NCBI GenBank assembly: GCA_022822185.1
Contig: JAJECE010000030.1
Span: 1-44,826 of the forward strand
Source of the DNA: Rhodothermales bacterium
GTDB lineage: Bacteria > Bacteroidota > Rhodothermia > Rhodothermales > Bin80
DNA length: 44,826 nucleotides
Reading direction: 5' to 3'
In this document: piece after piece, positions 1 through 8,138 of the stretch
Numbering within the stretch: the stretch's first letter is position 1
How the letters are laid out: every line of letters begins with the position of its first letter
Position numbers and translations under genes: made by a program
Notes under the pieces: model-generated
Told to the model about the DNA's origin: nothing
What the model saw: the letters and a program-made list of their open reading frames with translations, nothing else
Databases searched by the model: none

Positions 1-261
1 GGCAACTACCCGAACCCGTTTAATCCGTCTACACGGATCCAGTTTGATCTTCCAGAGTCCGCACAGGTCACGCTGCAGGTGGTGGACATGCTGGGCCGGG
101 AAGTGATGACCCTGCCGGCGAAGGAGTTTGAAGCAGGTGCGGGCCGGAACATGGAGATCAATGCGGTGAACCTTGCCTCCGGCACGTATCTGTACCGGAT
201 GATTGCAACCGGAGCAGAAAGCAGGTATGTGAAGACCGGTCGCATGACGCTGGTGAAGTAA
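1..261 (+). CDS. C-terminal tail of a T9SS-secreted protein (5' partial)
   Basis: The open frame enters from the left edge and stops at 259-261, giving 87 residues. It begins with NYPNPFNPST, the hallmark opening of the type A sorting domain of the type IX secretion system. It continues as a small beta-sandwich with the usual landmarks: a VDMLGREV strand, a GxY-LYR segment and a final short strand ending in LVK. In this family the domain directs an exported protein through the outer membrane and is then removed or anchored. Nothing of the functional N-terminal part lies in the window, so the activity of the protein is unknown. The family call is strong; only the domain, not the gene, can be named. 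Confidence 0.85.
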   Translation, partial: GNYPNPFNPSTRIQFDLPESAQVTLQVVDMLGREVMTLPAKEFEAGAGRNMEINAVNLASGTYLYRMIATGAESRYVKTGRMTLVK

Positions 262-301
262 CCTGCACCGAGTCGCCTCACGACTTGGTTAAAAGAAACA
301 G

Positions 302-333
302 AGCGCCCCGGTATCGAAAGATGCCGGGGTGCT
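302..333. terminator. Hairpin between convergent genes, probable bidirectional terminator
   Basis: A 14-bp stem (302-315 with 320-333, two G-T pairs) closes on a GAAA tetraloop at 316-319. On the plus strand it is followed only by TTT, but read on the minus strand it is followed by a T-rich stretch (the complement of TTAAAAGAAACAG). It sits between the stop of the T9SS gene and the stop of atpG, so it can end both transcripts, with the better U-tract on the atpG side. Confidence 0.7.
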
Positions 334-463
334 TTGGGTTGGGGATGTAGCAATCAACCAAGTCAGATTTGCCTGTTTGGCAGATCGGGTCCGACGTGAC
401 TCCTCAAAGAATCAAGTGGCGCAACGGGCCATAGAAACTCGGAAGGAAGTGTCACGGATACAG

Positions 464-1387
464 TCACGCTTCCTCCAGTGCGTTCGCGCCGCTGATGATT
501 TCCAGGATCTCGGTGGTGATTGCGCTCTGGCGGGCACGATTATATTGCAGGCGTAATGCACGCAGGAGCTCCGTGGCGTTTGCGGTGGCATTATCCATCG
601 CCACCATGCGTGCACCATGCTCTGCCGCAGCAGATTCCAGTAAGGCATGCCAGATCTCGAAGTTTACGAACTTCGGGATAAGGGCATTTAGGATATCTGC
701 GGAATTCGGATCAAAGATGTAATCCGCCCGGTAACGGTCCTGTATATCAGGGGTTGCAACGTTCTCCTGTCGCATTACCGGAGTTTTAAACTGCTCCGGC
801 GGGATTGGAATCAGCGGAGCAGCAATCCGGTTCTGGGCAATGGTATTCTTGAATTCATTGTAGACGAGTTTTACTTCATCCCATTTTCCCTCGGTATAGC
901 CCTCCATGGCTAAGTTTCCGATACTGAGGGCGGTATCAAAGGTTAAGTCCCGGAAAACATCGCTGAGGTCTGCCGCCATCCTGTACCCGCGCTTACGGAA
1001 GTACTCGGCCCCCTTGCGGCCGGCTCCGACAATCTGCAGGGTCCCCTTTGCGTGGAGTTCGGTGTAGTTTGAGTGAATCAGGGACTCTGCCGTTTTAATC
1101 ACATTGCTGTTGAACGCCCCCGCTAATCCTCGATCTCCTGTAATGACAATGATGAGCGCCCCGTTCACCTCTTCATGTGGACGAAGCAGGGGGTGTGATT
1201 CGATCTCGCCCTGACGTTTGAGGTGCTCAATGATTTCCCCAATCTTGTACGCGTACGGCCGGGTCTTGAAGATATTTTCCTGTGCACGGCGCAGTTTTGC
1301 CGCCGCCACCATCTTCATGGCCCGGGTGACCTGCTGCGTATTCTGGACCGAACCGATACGCGTACGGATGTCACGCAGAGTTGCCAT
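464..1387 (-). CDS. atpG: ATP synthase F1 subunit gamma
   Basis: This is the central rotor shaft of F1. The N-terminal coiled-coil helix ([20 protein letters not shown], residues 1-20, followed by TRAMKMVAAAKLRRA) and the C-terminal helix (residues about 255-300, with AMDNATANATELL) are the conserved parts that form the asymmetric shaft. The central Rossmann-like region contains the typical ITGDRGLAGAFN motif. At 307 residues it is slightly longer than the usual about 290, with extra sequence around residues 195-235. Its start codon overlaps the atpA stop by one base (TGATG), so the two are translationally coupled. It is the last gene of the operon; atpD and atpC do not follow, which is common in Bacteroidota, where they form a separate pair. 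Confidence 0.97.
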   Translation of the reverse strand: MATLRDIRTRIGSVQNTQQVTRAMKMVAAAKLRRAQENIFKTRPYAYKIGEIIEHLKRQGEIESHPLLRPHEEVNGALIIVITGDRGLAGAFNSNVIKTAESLIHSNYTELHAKGTLQIVGAGRKGAEYFRKRGYRMAADLSDVFRDLTFDTALSIGNLAMEGYTEGKWDEVKLVYNEFKNTIAQNRIAAPLIPIPPEQFKTPVMRQENVATPDIQDRYRADYIFDPNSADILNALIPKFVNFEIWHALLESAAAEHGARMVAMDNATANATELLRALRLQYNRARQSAITTEILEIISGANALEEA

Positions 1388-2982
1388 CAGGCTTTTGCAG
1401 CATAAAGATCAACAAGTCTCGCTGCCTCCTGACGGAAAGCCTCCTTGGCTTCATCTGTCAACATGCCGGTATCCCGAATGCTGGCAAGGGCATCTGAGGC
1501 ACGAACCCGAAGGTTTTCAAGCAATTCTGTTTCGAAGCGGTCAATATCAGATACGGCAACGGTATCCAGCAGGCCTTCACTGCCGATAAAGATGATAGCC
1601 ACCTGCTCCTCCACCGGTACAGGTGCAAACTGCCCCTGTTTGAGCAGTTCGACAAGGCACTCCCCACGCCGCAACTGCCGCTGCGTCGCAGGATCAAGAT
1701 CGGATCCGAACTTGGAGAAGGCCTCCAGTTCCCGGTACTGGGCCAGATCCAGCCGCAACATCCCCGCAGCAGACTTCATCGCCTTGATCTGCGCACTGCC
1801 ACCGACACGGCTCACGGAAATCCCTACATTGATCGCCGGGCGTATGCCCGCATTGAACAGGTCGGGTTCCAGATAAATCTGACCGTCTGTAATAGAAATT
1901 ACATTAGTCGGGATATAGGCATCCACGGCTCCAGCCTGGGTTTCGATGACCGGCAGCGCCGTCAAGGACCCTCCTCCTTTCACCTTGTCCCTCAAAGAGT
2001 CCGGCAAGTCGTTCATTTTGGAGGCAATCTCCTGACTTGCGGTGATCTTGGCTGCACGCTCTAACAGGCGGCTGTGGAGATAAAAAACATCCCCCGGGTA
2101 GGCTTCACGCCCCGGCGGCCGCCGAAGCAGAAGAGAAACCTGCCGGTAGGCCACGGCCTGCTTGGATAAGTCGTCATAAATCACTAATGCATGGCGGCCC
2201 GTGTCCCGGAAATATTCCCCGATACAGGCACCGGCAAAAGGCGCAATAAACTGGAGTGGAGCGGCAACCGAAGCCGGTGCGTTCACGATCACGGTGTAGT
2301 CCATGGCCCCATGTTCCTCCAGTGCACGGGCAACCTGCGCAACCGTAGAGGCTTTCTGCCCGATCGCGACATAGATACAGTAGACCGGTGCATCGGTCTC
2401 ATGGGTGGACCGCTGGCTGATAATCGTATCAATCAGTACCGCGGTCTTACCGGTTTGCCGGTCACCAATCACCAATTCCCGCTGTCCGCGGCCAATCGGG
2501 ATCATGGAGTCAATCGCCTTGATGCCGGTTACGATGGGTTCAGATACGGGCTGGCGATAAATAACGCCGGGTGCTTTGCGCTCCAGAGGCATTTCGCAGG
2601 TTTCGCCGGTAAGGGCCCCCTTACCGTCGAGCACATTGCCTAGTGGGTCAATCACCCGCCCCAGCATGCTCTCGGTCACCTGGATGGAAGCGATCCGGCG
2701 GGTTCGACGCGCCTGATCGCCTTCTTTCACATCCTGCACCTCTCCAAAGAGAACCACCCCTACATTGTCTTCCTCCAGATTCAGAACCATGCCGGTTGCA
2801 TTGCGTTCCGGGAACACGATCAATTCTCCAGCCTGCACCTTTGACAGACCGTAGAGTCGGGCGATGCCGTCCCCTACCTGTAGAACGGTTCCCACTTCAT
2901 ATACATCTGTCGTAGATTCGAAACCGCCGAGTTCCTGTTTGAGGAGTGCGGTGACTTCATCGGGTCGTATAGCCGTTGTCAT
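1387..2982 (-). CDS. atpA: ATP synthase F1 subunit alpha
   Basis: This is the non-catalytic nucleotide-binding subunit of the F1 hexamer. The 531 residues show the N-terminal beta-barrel, the Walker A motif GDRQTGKT at residues 173-180, the family segment [20 protein letters not shown], and the [11 protein letters not shown] segment that carries the arginine finger reaching into the beta catalytic site. Length and motifs are standard. It lies 15 bp downstream of atpH and overlaps atpG by one base. Nothing is unusual in the sequence; the catalytic partner subunit beta must be encoded outside the window. Confidence 0.98.
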   Translation of the reverse strand: MTTAIRPDEVTALLKQELGGFESTTDVYEVGTVLQVGDGIARLYGLSKVQAGELIVFPERNATGMVLNLEEDNVGVVLFGEVQDVKEGDQARRTRRIASIQVTESMLGRVIDPLGNVLDGKGALTGETCEMPLERKAPGVIYRQPVSEPIVTGIKAIDSMIPIGRGQRELVIGDRQTGKTAVLIDTIISQRSTHETDAPVYCIYVAIGQKASTVAQVARALEEHGAMDYTVIVNAPASVAAPLQFIAPFAGACIGEYFRDTGRHALVIYDDLSKQAVAYRQVSLLLRRPPGREAYPGDVFYLHSRLLERAAKITASQEIASKMNDLPDSLRDKVKGGGSLTALPVIETQAGAVDAYIPTNVISITDGQIYLEPDLFNAGIRPAINVGISVSRVGGSAQIKAMKSAAGMLRLDLAQYRELEAFSKFGSDLDPATQRQLRRGECLVELLKQGQFAPVPVEEQVAIIFIGSEGLLDTVAVSDIDRFETELLENLRVRASDALASIRDTGMLTDEAKEAFRQEAARLVDLYAAKA

Positions 2983-2997
2983 TTCGTAATTACTTAA

Positions 2998-3531
2998 TTA
3001 GGCTTGCACATGCAGGCGAGCCTGCAGTAGCGCAAGTTGATGCTGTACACTGCCGTCATAGACCGTATCTCCAATTTTCAGCACAATTCCCCCCATCAGG
3101 GCCGGATCTTTGGTTACATGAAGGCGCACGGTACGGTTCAGATGTGTGCTCAGCACGTTTTGCAGACGGGTCTGCTCATCCGGGGATAACTCCGAGTACA
3201 CACGGGCATGCACAGGAATGATCCCCTGCGATTCGTCAGCCAGTGTGAGAAACCGGTCTAGAATCATACGCAGCAGTGATTCTCTACCGCGTTGCACCAG
3301 CATCTGCAGAAAACGCAGGGTTACTGCGTGTAGATGTTCTGCAAACAGAGTTTGCAGAACGGCAGACTTTTTATGCCGGGGAACAACAGGGCTTTTTATG
3401 CACCGCTCCAACTCTGGAGAATTGTCCAGGGTTTCGATGAGCAGGTTTACATCACCGGTGACCGAGGCAATGGTTGTCGTCTCGGTGTAGAGCGCCTGTG
3501 CATAGCGCTGTGCTACCGCAGAGGAGATCAT
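2998..3531 (-). CDS. atpH: ATP synthase F1 subunit delta
   Basis: This is the stator subunit that joins the top of F1 to the b-subunit stalk. The 177-residue product starts with VAQRYAQALY, the typical opening of the N-terminal six-helix domain, and ends with the conserved region DPALMGGIVLKIGDTVYDGS followed by a short helix. The start codon overlaps the stop of atpF by four bases (ATGA), the usual coupling in this operon. Length is normal for the family. Confidence 0.96.
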   Translation of the reverse strand: MISSAVAQRYAQALYTETTTIASVTGDVNLLIETLDNSPELERCIKSPVVPRHKKSAVLQTLFAEHLHAVTLRFLQMLVQRGRESLLRMILDRFLTLADESQGIIPVHARVYSELSPDEQTRLQNVLSTHLNRTVRLHVTKDPALMGGIVLKIGDTVYDGSVQHQLALLQARLHVQA

Positions 3532-4061
3532 GCCTGATAGGGAGGCTGGTTACTTCCGCCGCGTGATGTCAGCCCGTCAATAAAACGGTTAACAAGTGCG
3601 CGCTGGCGTGAGGTATCCAGGTTTTCCTGGAGTACTTTTTCGGCGGCAAGGATCGCCAGATCAGAAACTTCACTCCGAAGCGCCTGCAATGCACGTTCCT
3701 TATCGCGCTCAATCTCCTCCCGCGCCTGTTCACGCATTGCAGTGATCTCTTCCTGTGTGCGCTGTGCCTCCCGGTCACGGATTCGCTGTGCCTCTTCGTG
3801 GGCTTCACGAAGCAGCCGCTGTGCGTCCTGCTCGGCTTCACGTCGCGCCTGTTGATTACTTTCCTGTATGCGTCTGCTTTCTGCGAGAACTTCCTCGGCC
3901 CGGTTCATAGAGGCCGAAATAGTTTTCTCCCGTTCCGATAAAGCAGCGGTGATCGGTCCCCATGCATACCGCCGAAGCAGGAGCAGAAGGGCCAGAAAGA
4001 CCACCGTCAGCCAGATGACCAGACCAACATTGGCACTCAGTAGGTTTGCGGCAAGCACCAT
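3528..4061 (-). CDS. atpF: ATP synthase Fo subunit b
   Basis: This is the peripheral stalk of the enzyme. One N-terminal membrane helix (residues about 10-32, LVIWLTVVFLALLLLLRRYAW) is followed by a long, highly charged helix rich in E, R, Q and A that forms the dimeric right-handed coiled coil, and then by a delta-binding C-terminal end. There is one copy of b, not the b/b' pair of phototrophs. It lies 9 bp after atpE and overlaps atpH by four bases. Confidence 0.95.
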   Translation of the reverse strand: MVLAANLLSANVGLVIWLTVVFLALLLLLRRYAWGPITAALSEREKTISASMNRAEEVLAESRRIQESNQQARREAEQDAQRLLREAHEEAQRIRDREAQRTQEEITAMREQAREEIERDKERALQALRSEVSDLAILAAEKVLQENLDTSRQRALVNRFIDGLTSRGGSNQPPYQA

Positions 4062-4070
4062 GATGATAGT

Positions 4071-4301
4071 CTAGGACTTAAAGGCAAGGATAAAGGAGAT
4101 GACCAATCCGAACAGTGCCACCCCTTCAATCAGGGCGGCCGCAATAATCATTGTGGTCCGAATGTCGTTGGTTGCCTCGGGCTGGCGGGCGGTCCCCTCC
4201 ATAGCAGGGCCGGCTAGTCGGCCGATGCCGAGTCCGGTTCCGATGGCGACGAGGCCGGCTCCGAGGCCGGCTCCAAGGTATGCGAGAGCTAGTGCGTCCA
4301 T
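4071..4301 (-). CDS. atpE: ATP synthase Fo subunit c (proton-type ring)
   Basis: This 76-residue hairpin of two membrane helices forms the rotor ring. The first helix is glycine-rich (GAGLGAGLVAIGTGLGIG), the polar loop carries RQP at residues 39-41 that contacts gamma and epsilon, and the ion-binding carboxylate is Glu59 in AALIEGVALF. The residue after this Glu is Gly, and the Gln and Ser/Thr ligands seen in sodium-binding rings are not apparent, so I infer proton specificity. The short size is normal for the family. Confidence 0.96.
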   Translation of the reverse strand: MDALALAYLGAGLGAGLVAIGTGLGIGRLAGPAMEGTARQPEATNDIRTTMIIAAALIEGVALFGLVISFILAFKS

Positions 4302-4335
4302 GTGTAAAAAATAGTTTAGGGTTTAGTTTATATGC

Positions 4336-5436
4336 TTAATGTGCCTCACTGTGCGAATGTTCGGCAATGGCCATCCCAATGAACAGTGCGGACAGAATAG
4401 TAAAGATGTAGGCTTGAATGAATGCAATGAGCACTTCAAGACACATCACGAATAAGGTAAAGCCGAGGCTGATCGGCACAACACCGTAGCCTACCGCTTC
4501 ACCAAACAGATTGGTAAATGTGAAAATCATTCCGATAAGACTGAGAATCACCAGGTGCCCGGCAGTGAGATTGGCAAAAAGCCGAATCGCAAGCGCAATC
4601 GGTTTGGTGAAGAGTCCCATAATCTCGGTTGGAATCAAGAGAATTTTGACTAGGACCGGCATTCCAGGAGGCCAGAAAACATGCCGCCAGTGATCTTTGG
4701 AACCATTGGTCTGTGTCAATACAAAGGTGAATGCTGCCAGAACTGCCGTGATATTCAAATTAGAGGTTGCGGTTGCACCAAAGGGGACAAGTCCCAGCAG
4801 ATTGCAGGTCAGAATAAAGAAAAATGCCGTTAACAGGTAGGGCAGAAAGCGCTGGTAATGCTGCTTGCCCAGGTTGGGAACTGCGATGTCATCCCGGACA
4901 AAAATGACCAGCGTTTCAAACAGATTCTGGACGAGCCCCCGGGGAGCACTGGTACGCCCAATCCCGCGTTTGTACCGGTTGGCCAGCTGCACAAAGATGG
5001 CCAGCAAAATTCCGGATGCAAGCAGAGCGAACACCAGATGCTTGGTCATGGATAGATCCAGAATGATTGCCGATTGATCACTGATGGGAATCAACTTTGC
5101 ATCCAGATGCTTTCCTTTGTCGATCAGTGCCTGGAGACTGTCTCCGGGAGCGTAGATCGTGGTGTCCTTATTAATCACAAATTCGGCGGCTAGTTCGTTG
5201 GATTGAAGCGCATTTTTTGTGGACCGGAATACGCGCAGGCCGTAGCCGTCCGATTCACTTCGAAGGATGAAAATCCGGGGCAATTCCACCTTCCCGATGG
5301 GCAGGAAGTCCAGATAATAAGCATCGGCAGTATGGTGGACTGCGTCAAACTCTCCGTCCTCGGCAGCCAGAACACTCATAGGGGGCCAAAACACGGTCAG
5401 GAACAATAAATAAGTAAACCGGCGTACTGGACGCAT
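4336..5436 (-). CDS. atpB: ATP synthase Fo subunit a
   Basis: This is the stator channel for protons beside the c-ring. The conserved C-terminal half contains the essential arginine, R285, within AIRLFANLTAGH, and the preceding helix EIMGLFTKPIAL. At 366 residues it is far longer than the about 270-residue enterobacterial form. The extra N-terminal part starts with a likely signal peptide (residues 1-25, ending SVLAA) and a periplasmic region of about 100 residues, as seen in other Bacteroidota a subunits. Its start overlaps the stop of the upstream AtpI-like gene by one base (TAATG). The C-terminus is histidine-rich (AEHSHSEAH). Confidence 0.96.
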   Translation of the reverse strand: MRPVRRFTYLLFLTVFWPPMSVLAAEDGEFDAVHHTADAYYLDFLPIGKVELPRIFILRSESDGYGLRVFRSTKNALQSNELAAEFVINKDTTIYAPGDSLQALIDKGKHLDAKLIPISDQSAIILDLSMTKHLVFALLASGILLAIFVQLANRYKRGIGRTSAPRGLVQNLFETLVIFVRDDIAVPNLGKQHYQRFLPYLLTAFFFILTCNLLGLVPFGATATSNLNITAVLAAFTFVLTQTNGSKDHWRHVFWPPGMPVLVKILLIPTEIMGLFTKPIALAIRLFANLTAGHLVILSLIGMIFTFTNLFGEAVGYGVVPISLGFTLFVMCLEVLIAFIQAYIFTILSALFIGMAIAEHSHSEAH

Positions 5437-5711
5437 TAATTTTCTTGACGGATCAACCAGACAATCTCAGCGAAAATCCCGATCAAAACGATGAACAAAA
5501 ACGTTCCCGCGAAGACGGGGAGTACAACAGGAAATAATTGAATGATGATGATTAAAGCGGTCAGGGCTGCAAACATACGCAACACCATCCCGCCAAGTAC
5601 TATAGGCACAAATTTCGATGTGTTCCGAGCAATCCGCACCACCAGCACATTTGCGAACGTGTAACACAGCCCCAAAAGCGCCCCAAGTCCCATGCTCCAT
5701 ACCGAACTCAT
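5436..5711 (-). CDS. AtpI-like small membrane protein of the ATP synthase operon
   Basis: The 91-residue product, starting MSSVWSMGLGALLGLCYTF, has about three to four hydrophobic helices and ends in a short charged tail. The frame is open further upstream, but the 54 extra residues are hydrophilic, cysteine-rich and unlike a membrane protein N-terminus. The ATG at 5709-5711 has a purine-rich AAGAGAG directly before it. Position between atpZ and atpB and the helix pattern fit the AtpI-type helper that assists c-ring assembly or ion supply in other bacteria. Sequence similarity to classical AtpI is too weak to see by eye, so the role is inferred from context. Confidence 0.7.
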   Translation of the reverse strand: MSSVWSMGLGALLGLCYTFANVLVVRIARNTSKFVPIVLGGMVLRMFAALTALIIIIQLFPVVLPVFAGTFLFIVLIGIFAEIVWLIRQEN

Positions 5712-5791
5712 CTCTCTTAAACCAGAGTGTACGAAATTGGTGCGAACAAGATCAGAAAAAGGGGAGATTTTTTTGCGAAGCGCACAATATC

Positions 5792-6001
5792 CTATGCACG
5801 GTGGTTTGCAATATGGATCAATCGTACAAATATGCAGACCATCCCGATGATTGAACCCGTCAGGATCAGCCACGGGGTGGTTCCAAGCAGTCGGTCCAGA
5901 AGATAGCCGCCGAATGCAAATGCAACTATGGTCATGCCTAACTGCATGCCAAGGCTGAGATAGGGCGAGGCATCACGCAAGCTGTTCTGCCAATCGCTCA
6001 T
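5792..6001 (-). CDS. atpZ: AtpZ/AtpI family protein
   Basis: This 69-residue protein has two membrane helices. The segments PYLSLGMQLGMTIVAFAFGG, YLLDRLLGTTPWLILTGSIIG and a final IRL-type helix match the AtpZ family (Fo accessory, pairing with AtpI for c-ring assembly and possibly magnesium or calcium handling). I chose MSDW at 6001 because GGAG lies just upstream; an ATG three codons earlier (6010) is equally possible. Either start lies inside the 3' end of the bactofilin gene, an overlap of 29 to 38 bp in a different frame. It is the first ATP synthase-related gene of the block. Confidence 0.85.
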   Translation of the reverse strand: MSDWQNSLRDASPYLSLGMQLGMTIVAFAFGGYLLDRLLGTTPWLILTGSIIGMVCIFVRLIHIANHRA

Positions 6002-6425
6002 CTGCTCCATTGGATGTGGACACAAATTTAGATGCAATCGCCTCGGATTTCGGTCCTGTCTGACACTCACCGTTGAAGATGGCCCCTTCCTCAATGACTA
6101 ACCGATCTGCATGGATGGTCCCTTCTACTCTTGCGGTACTGGTTAGCAACACCTTCTCCGTCGCCGTGATCTCTCCTTCGATGGAACCGGATATGTTGAT
6201 GTTTTCGGCCCGAACGGATCCAGTCACCACCCCGTTTTCGGTAATCACTACGGTGCCCTCAACCTGCAGACTTCCTTCAAGACTGCCGGCTAGCCTCGTA
6301 TCGGAAGTGGAAGTCAAAGAGCCTTTAAGGTCAGTTCCACCTGAAATGATGTTGAGATTTGCCGTACCTAACGAATCTTTCATTCCATGAGGAAGAGTTT
6401 TTGTCTGTTTTTTGCTTTGCAACAT
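5973..6425 (-). CDS. Bactofilin (polymer-forming cytoskeletal protein)
   Basis: The 150-residue protein has a short hydrophilic head and a core of regularly spaced short beta strands with G-x-[IV] steps (for example residues 35-125, GSLEGSLQVEGTV, GSVRAENINISGSIEG, GTIHADRLVIEEGAIF). This is the right-handed beta-helix of the DUF583/bactofilin family, which assembles into filaments on the inner face of the cytoplasmic membrane. The neighbour upstream is an M23 endopeptidase, a pairing known in several bacteria where bactofilin positions a peptidoglycan hydrolase to set cell shape. The end of the gene overlaps the start of atpZ. Confidence 0.9.
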   Translation of the reverse strand: MLQSKKQTKTLPHGMKDSLGTANLNIISGGTDLKGSLTSTSDTRLAGSLEGSLQVEGTVVITENGVVTGSVRAENINISGSIEGEITATEKVLLTSTARVEGTIHADRLVIEEGAIFNGECQTGPKSEAIASKFVSTSNGADERLAEQLA

Positions 6426-6631
6426 GAATCACCGGTCTGGATACGCATGCCCGGTAAGTATAAGAAAAAAAAGAGAATTACGCATGGGATTCCGGTGGTA
6501 CGGTGAAAATGTCAGATGGTTTGCGGTGGAGCCCTGGACTCCAGCGTTCAGCGGATTTGGTATGCATCACAAGATTTGTGAACCGGCGACTCGACGTTCC
6601 CTTAGAATTCGCCCGTACTTGCCTAAATGTC

Positions 6632-7624
6632 TTAGTAGCCGATCAGGTAGTTGGCAGGGTTTTGTGCGAGGCCGTTGTTCCACAGTTCAAAATGAAGGTG
6701 AGGCCCCGAAGTGTATTCTCCTGAATCTCCGCTGATCGCAATACTTTCTCGAACCTGGACCCGGTCCCCAACCTGTTTTAGCAGGCGCTGGTTGTGTTTG
6801 TAGACAGAAATGTATCCACCGGCGTGTTGGATTGCAATTGTGTAGCCACCCTCATAGGTCCAGTCCGAAAAAATAACGTATCCGTCTCCGATACAGCGTA
6901 TAATTGACCCTTCGCTGGTGGCGATGTCAATCGCATAGTGTCCCTCTTCGGCATCAAAGCCGCGTGTGACCAGACCCTGCACGGGAGGCAGTACAGGCAG
7001 TTGCAGGCTTGCCAGATAATTGTTTGAAGAGGCGGGTGGAACCTTTGCAGCAGAATCATGGGCAGGAATATCGGAGACGGGAATAGCAGGCCACGGATCG
7101 CCTCCTGTCAGAATAGAGACGGGAGCCGGAATCAGCCCGTTTTTGTTCAGGAGCGGGGTGCCGGGTTGATTGGCCTGCAGAGCAGAATCTGTGAGTACAG
7201 AGTCCGTGTCCCCGGATAACAGGCGTTGAAGATTTGAGAGGTATTGGGTTTGTGCATTGAGTGAGTCTACGATCTCCTGTAATCGAAGGGAGGTCAGTAC
7301 AGAGCGCTGATGGAGTTCCTGGAGATTGTAGCTGGGGATCAGCCCACGCGAAAGCAAAAAGAATGCAAGTCCCATAACGGCGAAGGTGTAGAGTAATAGT
7401 GCAGCGAGGGAAGTGGAACGAAGATGGAATCGTCTCGGATAGAATTCGCGATAGGACCTGGACTTACGACTTTTCCAGACAATGATACGGGATCCTGAGC
7501 CGGCTCTCCAGAAGACTTCTCGCCAGAAAATCACAAAATCACGCAGGGGGCGTGCCAGTGGGAGATTCTGCAATAATCTATTGAAAAACAATTTCATGGA
7601 TGATACGCTTTCCCAGTGTCTCAT
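6632..7624 (-). CDS. M23 (LytM-type) peptidoglycan endopeptidase, membrane-anchored
   Basis: The 330-residue protein has a basic cytoplasmic N-terminus, one membrane helix at about residues 72-92, a helical region of about 60 residues, a Pro/Ser-rich linker and a C-terminal M23 domain. The zinc site is intact: H229 and D233 in GHYAIDIA and H309/H311 in HLHFE. It is predicted to cut peptide cross-links of peptidoglycan in the periplasm. I kept the start at 7624 because GGAGAG lies 9 bases upstream; an internal ATG at 7597 is the alternative. The start overlaps the DUF721 gene by 47 bp. Linkage to bactofilin suggests a role in cell shape. Confidence 0.93.
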   Translation of the reverse strand: MRHWESVSSMKLFFNRLLQNLPLARPLRDFVIFWREVFWRAGSGSRIIVWKSRKSRSYREFYPRRFHLRSTSLAALLLYTFAVMGLAFFLLSRGLIPSYNLQELHQRSVLTSLRLQEIVDSLNAQTQYLSNLQRLLSGDTDSVLTDSALQANQPGTPLLNKNGLIPAPVSILTGGDPWPAIPVSDIPAHDSAAKVPPASSNNYLASLQLPVLPPVQGLVTRGFDAEEGHYAIDIATSEGSIIRCIGDGYVIFSDWTYEGGYTIAIQHAGGYISVYKHNQRLLKQVGDRVQVRESIAISGDSGEYTSGPHLHFELWNNGLAQNPANYLIGY

Positions 7625-7877
7625 TCAGGCGATCTCTCCACTGAATCCGATGCATATGCAGTTCCTGTCGCCATGTGCCTGAGTTTAATTGAACATACAT
7701 TTTTCCCCGACGCGTCCAGACCCGTTCGGTGACCTTCGCAATGATCGGTCCTGCAAGTTCATGCCAGACCTCAATGGCTTTCGCTTCGTCGATACCCTCC
7801 CGCATGCCAAGATCGTCAATGGCAGCATCAACGAGATCAGAAAGTGCGAACGTCGTCGGGTTTTTTTTCGACTGCAT
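7578..7877 (-). CDS. DUF721 (DciA-like) protein
   Basis: The 99-residue product matches the compact DUF721 fold: an N-terminal helix (LSDLVDAAIDDLGMREGI), a W-HELAGP segment, and a strand-helix unit with the conserved pattern YVQLNSGTWRQELHMHR. Members related to DciA load the replicative helicase, and the group often sits in front of other genes in Bacteroidota. No DnaB-interacting feature can be confirmed here, so the function is left at family level. It is the first gene of the minus-strand block and overlaps the M23 gene by 47 bp. Confidence 0.8.
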   Translation of the reverse strand: MQSKKNPTTFALSDLVDAAIDDLGMREGIDEAKAIEVWHELAGPIIAKVTERVWTRRGKMYVQLNSGTWRQELHMHRIQWRDRLNETLGKRIIHEIVFQ

Positions 7878-8138
7878 GAAATCTAGGGCATCAAAGTATG
7901 TCTAACCCCGTTATGCGGTATAGGATGCAAAGCGAGGTGATTCCTCTGCAAACTGTAACTCACAAAACAACGGTTCGGGAACAATGTTTTAGTGTTCATG
8001 CAGGAGATGGCAGATTGCAGGGATGTGTTCTCCATCAGTGTTCCGGGTTGGGCACTTGAGCGGCAGGGAGTACTCACATGAATGACATCGGAGAACCCTG
8101 GAATTGTTTCGGCAGGTTCCATCTTGCAGACACAGTTT

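Noticed and set aside
464..5436. Missing atpD and atpC as a sign of a broken ATP synthase
   Set aside because: Separate atpDC operons are normal in Bacteroidota, and all subunits present are full length with key residues intact.
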